From a virus: a stretch of DNA of 24,115 bases. The notes beneath the pieces were generated by a model. The model did no database searches and was not told the DNA's origin. It was given only the letters and a program-made list of their open reading frames with translations. The DNA is taken from positions 1 through 24,115 of the IMG/VR virus record IMGVR_UViG_3300009155_000261. One strand, given 5' to 3'. Below are positions 20,156 to 24,115 of the stretch, in pieces; position 1 is the first letter of the stretch; every line of letters starts with the position of its first letter. A program made the translations under genes and the position numbers.

Positions 20156-20184
20156 ATTATACACTATTTAGCAATTAAAGACAA
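20156..20184 (-). promoter_or_regulatory. Sigma70-type promoter (TTGTCT-17-TATAAT)
   Basis: Minus strand TTGTCT (20184-20179), 17-bp spacer TTAATTGCTAAATAGTG, then TATAAT (20161-20156), a perfect -10. The -35 box abuts the TAG stop of the nuclease gene. It probably drives the 101-residue secreted protein and the tmRNA. Confidence 0.82.
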
Positions 20185-20838
20185 CTAAACACCCTTCCAC
20201 TGCAGATACTGTTCTCGTAAGCCTATAAAGCCATCAATCCAGTCATCTCGTTTTTCAATAAACAAACTTGCAGGATGATCGTCAATACCCATAAGAATTA
20301 CTAAACGAGAAACAGGAACACCTGTTCGCTCTTCAAATGCTACAGCATATGCTGCACACTGCATAAAGTAATCGTGAATGTCATCTCTTGTCTTAACTCT
20401 GCCAGATGTTTTGAAGTCAATGACAGAAACCTTTCCATCGAACTCAGCAATACAGTCAACTGTGCCAGCAACTTTTAAGTGATCTGAATATAGGGGAGTT
20501 TCTAGACAATGAACATTATCTATTCTGCTGAGTAGTGGAACTAAAGAATTCCACATTGGCACATCAACAAGATGTGGCTCTACAAATTCGTTGTTGAGGA
20601 AATCTTCGCAAACTTTGTGTATAGCAGTACCTCGTTTTGCTGCTTTTGACGAGATTGCATTCGCTTTTTCTTCTCCGACTCGCTTTCGCCATTCCATGAT
20701 TGCCTGTTTTTTGTGCAATCCAGTAATGGTTGTAACGGAGGGATAGGCTGCACCCGAAGGTGTTTTGTATAATCTCGAACCATCGGAATTTGTGACACGC
20801 TCAAGTTTAGGGATATCATGATGTATATGTGTTGTCAT
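20185..20838 (-). CDS. PD-(D/E)XK exonuclease (RecB/Cas4-type fold)
   Basis: 217 residues from the ATG at 20838, just after the IscA stop; an earlier in-frame ATG lies inside iscA. Seen: YPSVTTITGLHKKQAIMEWR; RGTAIHKVCEDF with a His typical of the RecB nuclease family (His74); AGTVDCIAEF with Asp128; and VIDFKTSGR with Asp141 and Lys143, the D...D-x-K metal centre; then YFMQCAAYAVAFEE, the usual QxxxY-like helix. Such nucleases act in phage recombination or host DNA degradation. I do not see the four-Cys iron-sulfur pattern of Cas4, so Cas4 itself is unlikely. No strong Shine-Dalgarno is visible; translation is probably coupled to iscA. Confidence 0.83.
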   Translation of the reverse strand: MTTHIHHDIPKLERVTNSDGSRLYKTPSGAAYPSVTTITGLHKKQAIMEWRKRVGEEKANAISSKAAKRGTAIHKVCEDFLNNEFVEPHLVDVPMWNSLVPLLSRIDNVHCLETPLYSDHLKVAGTVDCIAEFDGKVSVIDFKTSGRVKTRDDIHDYFMQCAAYAVAFEERTGVPVSRLVILMGIDDHPASLFIEKRDDWIDGFIGLREQYLQWKGV

Positions 20839-20840
20839 TA

Positions 20841-21152
20841 TTAAACTGAAAAACTGCTCCCACAACCACAAGTTGTTTTGGCATTTGGATTGGATATAAC
20901 AAATTGAGATCCTTTTAATTTATCACTAGTAAAATCTATAGTAGCGTTGTCAAAATACTGCATACTCATTGCATCTACTACGAGTTTGTCAATAACGAAG
21001 TCATCTTCTTCTTTGTTCTCTTCAATAGTAAACCCATAATTAAAACCAGAGCAACCTCCACCAGAGATAAATGCTCTTACATATTTTCCATTCGGTTCAT
21101 CCATTAGGATTTCATCGAGTTGTTTCTTTGCTGCTTCTGTTACAGTAATCAT
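20841..21152 (-). CDS. A-type Fe-S cluster carrier (IscA/ErpA/HesB family)
   Basis: 103 residues from the ATG at 21152, which overlaps the IscU stop (ATGA). A-type carriers pass [2Fe-2S] or [4Fe-4S] clusters from the scaffold to target proteins. Seen: ITVTEAAKKQLDEIL, the usual start; FISGGGCSGFNYGF with Cys34; and the C-terminal TTCGCGSSF with Cys95 and Cys97, the three conserved ligands. Length is standard. The order IscU-IscA with overlap is an Isc-like pair, but no cysteine desulfurase (IscS) is present, so sulfur must come from the host. Phage HesB-type genes are known in marine T4-like phages. Which member (IscA, ErpA, SufA) cannot be decided. Confidence 0.92.
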   Translation of the reverse strand: MITVTEAAKKQLDEILMDEPNGKYVRAFISGGGCSGFNYGFTIEENKEEDDFVIDKLVVDAMSMQYFDNATIDFTSDKLKGSQFVISNPNAKTTCGCGSSFSV

Positions 21153-21532
21153 GAGCAGGCACACTTTAGTTGATAGTCGTTTACTGCTGCTTTGATCGCA
21201 TCTTCCGCAAGTATACTGCAATGAATCTTGACTGGCGGTAATGCGAGTTCTTCTGCAATCTCGCTATTCTTAATGCTTCCTGCTTGCTCCAGCGTTTTGC
21301 CCTTGACCCATTCAGTGACGAGCGAACTGCTAGCGATTGCAGAGCCACATCCGTAAGTTTTAAATTTCGCATCTGTGATAATGCCATCTTCTACCTTTAT
21401 TTGTAATTTCATCACATCACCACATGCTGGTGCTCCGACCATTCCAGTACCAACCGATGGATCATCTTTATCTAAAGAACCCACATTTCGTGGATTCTCA
21501 TAGTGGTCGATAACTTTGTCTGAGTAAGCCAT
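21149..21532 (-). CDS. iscU: Fe-S cluster assembly scaffold IscU
   Basis: 127 residues, same length as bacterial IscU. It assembles [2Fe-2S] clusters from iron and IscS-derived sulfur. Seen: YSDKVIDHYENPRNVGSLD; APACGDVMKLQ with Cys37 and Asp39; TYGCGSAIASSSLVTEW with Cys62; the chaperone-binding site LPPVKIHCSILAEDAI with LPPVK (98-102), His104 and Cys105. All ligands and the HscA-recognition LPPVK motif are intact, so it should work with host HscA/HscB. Its ATG overlaps the stop of the GH19 gene. A functional IscU in a phage is uncommon; the high conservation points to recent acquisition or strong selection. Confidence 0.94.
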   Translation of the reverse strand: MAYSDKVIDHYENPRNVGSLDKDDPSVGTGMVGAPACGDVMKLQIKVEDGIITDAKFKTYGCGSAIASSSLVTEWVKGKTLEQAGSIKNSEIAEELALPPVKIHCSILAEDAIKAAVNDYQLKCACS

Positions 21533-22152
21533 TATGCCAACAAATGAATTGCTTCATTGTAGTGTTTGATGCGATCTTCAAGACCGATATATCCGCCATT
21601 GATTTTCTTGGTCATTAGTTTAATGTCACCGCTATCTGCTTGAACATTTAACTTGTTTTTATTCCAAAACCAAATAGCTGACATCAATGCGAAGTCACGA
21701 TCAGATGTAACCCAGTCTGGATTCTCAAATAGATTTTCCCAGTCTTCAAACATCTCTTTGGCAAATGCTCTGTAATTATCTTTTCCAGTCAACTGGATTG
21801 GTCCACGACCACGATACTTATATCCATCACCACTTTCTGGAGCACCATTACCCATACGATTAGCATAGATCTTGTTGGCAATCATTTCTGGTTTGCGTGC
21901 ATAAGGTTGTGCTGATTCAAGTGTAGGGAAGTACTTCTTGAAAATACCATTCAATCCTTGTGCGGAGTAGTTTAAGTTTTCTTCGAATACTGTCCAACCA
22001 CCAGACTCATGTCCACACTGAGCAAGGAATGCTGCAACTCGTTCTGGTGTATTAATGTCATATGTTGGAAATACATTATTCATTGACTCTGCCCAAGATT
22101 CTGGATCTTGCGCTCTAGGAAATAGGTGTTTAAATTGTTCTGCTGTGATCAT
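21532..22152 (-). CDS. GH19 endolysin
   Basis: 206 residues, a single chitinase class I-like domain. It cleaves the beta-1,4 glycan backbone of peptidoglycan. Seen: AAFLAQCGHESGGW with catalytic Glu49; EENLNYSAQGL with Glu58; the substrate-cleft motif YKYRGRGPIQLTGKDNY; and SAIWFWNKNKLN near the end. It has no signal peptide, so it needs a holin for export. Similar motifs (GESGW, YYGRGFNQITG) appear in the hub protein at 833-3700, so the phage carries two GH19 domains of different divergence. It overlaps phoH upstream (ATGA) and iscU downstream (TAATG). Confidence 0.9.
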   Translation of the reverse strand: MITAEQFKHLFPRAQDPESWAESMNNVFPTYDINTPERVAAFLAQCGHESGGWTVFEENLNYSAQGLNGIFKKYFPTLESAQPYARKPEMIANKIYANRMGNGAPESGDGYKYRGRGPIQLTGKDNYRAFAKEMFEDWENLFENPDWVTSDRDFALMSAIWFWNKNKLNVQADSGDIKLMTKKINGGYIGLEDRIKHYNEAIHLLA

Positions 22153-22919
22153 CTTTTGTCCTCGTAATCTTCGTATTTTAATTTAGCCAAGATATAATCT
22201 TTGACTAGTGATGAACGAACGATATCATCTACAGTAAATTCGATTCGAGTAAATGCCTTCATATGTTGGGCAATGTCGAAGAATTTAAGAATACCACTGA
22301 CATCGGTCTTTCGTTTATTTAGGTCAGTCTGACGATAATCACCGCACCAAATAATCTTAGACATATGACCAACACGAGTCATAACTGTATCGATCTCATC
22401 ATAATTTAAGTTCTGCATCTCATCAACAATGATGATTGCGTTATCGAACGACATACCACGAATGAAAGAAGTAGAGATAAACTGGATATGTCCTTGTTCT
22501 TCTAAACGATCCCAAGCATCTTTGCGATCAAATAATTGATGGCAGATTTGACGATATGGCTGACCATAAATTTCCATCTTCTCACCAGCATCTCCTGGAA
22601 GATGACCCATCTCACGAGATTGAACTGCTGAACGAACAACAATAATCTTATTGAAAGGATTTGATTTGTCTAACACTTCCTCAATTGCTTTATAAAGAGC
22701 AATGAATGTTTTTCCTGTACCTGCCACACCATGTAATGCTACGAAATAGTCACCTCGTTTATACGCATCGTAAAATAATTTCTGATTGTCAGTTAATGGT
22801 TGAAAGGTTTTTAAATTGTCTAATCTTAATCTTAACTGATTAGATGCTACAGGTTTTGACTCACGGATTTCATTATTATTATCTTTTTCTACTACGGATA
22901 GGGTAGACTTACGAGCCAT
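22149..22919 (-). CDS. phoH: PhoH-like P-loop ATPase
   Basis: 256 residues. Seen: a charged, probably flexible N-terminus to about residue 40; LTDNQKLFYDAYK, the PhoH start motif; Walker A GVAGTGKT (64-71); VVRSAVQSREMGHLPGD; Walker B IIIVDEMQN (162-170); and GDYRQTDLNKRK near the sensor region. PhoH proteins are ATPases common in marine phages; the cellular role (RNA metabolism, phosphate stress or helicase-like activity) is not settled. The family assignment is firm. I see no PHO box in front of it. Confidence 0.92.
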   Translation of the reverse strand: MARKSTLSVVEKDNNNEIRESKPVASNQLRLRLDNLKTFQPLTDNQKLFYDAYKRGDYFVALHGVAGTGKTFIALYKAIEEVLDKSNPFNKIIVVRSAVQSREMGHLPGDAGEKMEIYGQPYRQICHQLFDRKDAWDRLEEQGHIQFISTSFIRGMSFDNAIIIVDEMQNLNYDEIDTVMTRVGHMSKIIWCGDYRQTDLNKRKTDVSGILKFFDIAQHMKAFTRIEFTVDDIVRSSLVKDYILAKLKYEDYEDKR

Positions 22920-22934
22920 TTGCGTTCCTTAAAA

Positions 22935-23189
22935 TTATCCTCCGATATTCCCTGTGGTATTATTCTTCAGGGTACTTCCAGGTGTCCTCTCGTGAATAGT
23001 GTTTAATACATCTTTAAAACCTCCAGGAATTTTTGGAGTACCAATGCGGTATGCCATGGCTGGCGCAGTACCATCATAGTATCTCTCGTGGGTGGGGTGT
23101 GATTGTTTGTACGAATCGTACTCAGACATTCGCAAAACTTCTTCGAAGATTTCGCCAGTTTCAGTGTTTCTAAAAGTGTAGGTAGGCAT
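22935..23189 (-). CDS. FmdB-like small protein lacking zinc cysteines
   Basis: 84 residues. The opening MPTYTFRNTETGEIFEEVLR resembles the FmdB-type zinc ribbon (MPTYEYRCxxCGxxFE...), but both cysteine pairs are missing, so zinc binding is lost or was never present. The rest is MSEYDSYKQSHPTHERYYDG, a basic Pro/Gly middle and a C-terminal TPGSTLKNNTTGN. I recall similar Cys-free versions in cyanophages. Function unknown. No Shine-Dalgarno; a late box lies five bases before the ATG. Confidence 0.72.
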   Translation of the reverse strand: MPTYTFRNTETGEIFEEVLRMSEYDSYKQSHPTHERYYDGTAPAMAYRIGTPKIPGGFKDVLNTIHERTPGSTLKNNTTGNIGG

Positions 23190-23194
23190 AATTG

Positions 23195-23202
23195 TATTTA
23201 TA
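23195..23202 (-). promoter_or_regulatory. T4-type late promoter box before the FmdB-like gene
   Basis: Minus strand TATAAATA, overlapping the stop codon of the upstream gene and ending five bases before the ATG at 23189. It has the same geometry as the boxes at 524-531 and 7059-7066. Confidence 0.45.
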
Positions 23203-23806
23203 AGGGAATCATTTTAGACTTCACTCTACTGTTCGCTGTAGTAGCAATTTGTTTGTGATTTCTATTGTTCCACTCTTTCATATACCACTCTGGAATTGAT
23301 CGATCAGTCCAAACAGCAAAAGGTTGTTTGTCGTTAATATAATAGTTGTGGTATGCCTGAATAGAATCTGGAACTTTATATTGATCAGGCATGCACTGAG
23401 GCATTGCAGTCATGCTACCAATTTTAATATTGGTTGGTAATTTATCGAGGAATGGAATAAGTTTTTCTGCAACATGATGTTTACCGTAACGGAAAGTATA
23501 CTCTCTCATAAGGTCTCGCCACAATGAATACAACCATTGGTAATTGGCAGATGTTTCACGACACCAAATACCAGATGGATGTTTCATATGTGAAGCAAGA
23601 TACAAATTATCTTCACGAGCATCATCTAATTTCCATCGCATAGCCTTGCGTCCAGAAATAGACTTACCTTCATATTCATACCCATCGAGTAAACGATGAG
23701 CAGTGGAAAGAAGTTGTGCGTATTCCAGAATCATCTTAACGACATGTTTGTCAAGATGTTGCTTTGCGCATTCTTTAGTGTCTTCGTGAAGATAAAAAAT
23801 ATTCAT
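23198..23806 (-). CDS. Conserved phage protein, possibly related to pyrimidine-dimer glycosylases
   Basis: 202 residues. Seen: NIFYLHEDTKECAKQHLDKH, then VVKMILEYAQLLSTAHRLLD, a recurrent start in unnamed phage proteins that loosely resembles the helix arrangement of the T4 endonuclease V type (His-rich helix, then DKHxVxxxxE); AMRWKLDDAREDNLYLASHM; HPSGIWCRETSANYQWLYSL; a C-terminal part with AMPQCMPDQYK and PFAVWTDRSIPEWY, rich in Trp/Tyr/His. The protein is likely to be an enzyme of nucleic acid or base chemistry, but I cannot name it with confidence. The ATG lies two bases after the stop of the upstream gene. Confidence 0.7.
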   Translation of the reverse strand: MNIFYLHEDTKECAKQHLDKHVVKMILEYAQLLSTAHRLLDGYEYEGKSISGRKAMRWKLDDAREDNLYLASHMKHPSGIWCRETSANYQWLYSLWRDLMREYTFRYGKHHVAEKLIPFLDKLPTNIKIGSMTAMPQCMPDQYKVPDSIQAYHNYYINDKQPFAVWTDRSIPEWYMKEWNNRNHKQIATTANSRVKSKMIPL

Positions 23807-23808
23807 AA

Positions 23809-24115
23809 TTAGTAAGCACCCATATCATCATAACTAAACTTCAACGCATTCAAACCACGAATGCCACGAATGGTGTCATGAATCTGTTGAATTGAACTAC
23901 TAGAAGAAGTATGTAAAATACCATGTCCTGATTTTGCGATGAATGGATTGATACACCCTATTGAGTCATCAACTAAAATAGAAAATTCATCGGCATACTT
24001 CGACTTTTCTTCTTTGGATCTAACAAAGTTGGCTTTATATGGAATGTTCCATTTGTCTAACCATTTTTGTTTTTGTCTTGATGCTTCGTTGCCTTGATCG
24101 ACATCAAATGTTCCT
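23809..24115 (-). CDS. HAD-type 5'(3')-nucleotidase-like protein, C-terminal part (start outside window)
   Basis: About 102 residues visible, open at the window edge. Seen: GNEASRQKQKWLDKWNIPYK, a NFVRSKEEKSKYADEF segment placing a Lys where HAD motif III is expected, FSILVDDS with the motif IV acidic pair, and INPFIAKSGHGILHTSSSSS, the pattern ending phage HAD deoxynucleotidase-like proteins. Such enzymes dephosphorylate nucleotides and tune the dNTP pool. The nucleophile motif (DxD) is not in the window, so activity cannot be judged. Confidence 0.68.
   Translation of the reverse strand, partial: GTFDVDQGNEASRQKQKWLDKWNIPYKANFVRSKEEKSKYADEFSILVDDSIGCINPFIAKSGHGILHTSSSSSIQQIHDTIRGIRGLNALKFSYDDMGAY

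Noticed and set aside
20185-20838. Cas4 or CRISPR-related nuclease
   Set aside because: The PD-(D/E)XK centre fits, but the four-cysteine Fe-S pattern is not seen and there are no repeats resembling a CRISPR array.

Overview
The window is about 24 kb of an AT-rich T4-type myovirus genome. It carries most of the baseplate and tail set (relatives of gp25, gp5, gp27, gp53, gp48, gp54, gp26, a tape measure), head completion gp4, small terminase gp16, and the replication/late-transcription block gp32-gp59-gp33. The host is inferred to be a Gram-negative bacterium: the phage encodes an outer-membrane barrel ending in phenylalanine, several Sec-type signal peptides, a PqqA-like peptide and a two-piece (permuted) tmRNA. 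Two-piece tmRNA is known from alphaproteobacteria, some betaproteobacteria and some cyanobacteria. Together with PQQ this makes a proteobacterial, perhaps methylotrophic, host plausible but not proven.

Layout. 1-6588 (minus): gp25 (cut by the window edge), PAAR tip, a large gp5-type hub with two peptidoglycan hydrolase domains, gp27, gp53 and gp48. 6589-6628: divergent late promoter region. 6629-12054 (plus): gp4, a conserved unknown, gp54, a holin-like protein, gp16, gp26 with a candidate programmed -1 frameshift into a short chaperone frame, then a tape-measure candidate. 12055-12294: a terminator, a 23-codon pqqA and nested inverted repeats. 12295-15511 (minus): gp32, gp59, gp33 and small early/middle genes. 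15532-20131 (minus): an envelope cassette with a ClpP-like protease, SleB-type hydrolase, small secreted proteins, a KdgM-like porin, a DUF401-like permease, and a permuted tmRNA with a membrane micro-ORF in its spacer. 20185-24115 (minus): PD-(D/E)XK nuclease, IscA, IscU, GH19 endolysin, PhoH, two conserved unknowns and the end of a HAD-type nucleotidase.

How it fits together. The first 12 kb builds the cell-puncturing end of a contractile tail. The hub carries its own wall-cutting domains, and separate GH19 and SleB enzymes plus a holin candidate can serve lysis. The minus-strand middle replicates DNA and licenses late transcription (gp33). The remaining genes look like host takeover: transport proteins in both membranes, a PQQ precursor, Fe-S cluster carriers, ribosome rescue and proteolysis. 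Four near-identical sigma70-type promoters (TTGYCT, 17 bp, TATAAT-like), three of them directly abutting a stop codon, drive the early/middle genes. All three exact T4 late boxes (TATAAATA) that I found lie 5-6 bases before an ATG without a Shine-Dalgarno sequence.

The least expected items are the phage pqqA, the permuted tmRNA with a micro-ORF in its spacer, and the tail-chaperone frameshift site. All three are short and easily missed by automatic gene calling.
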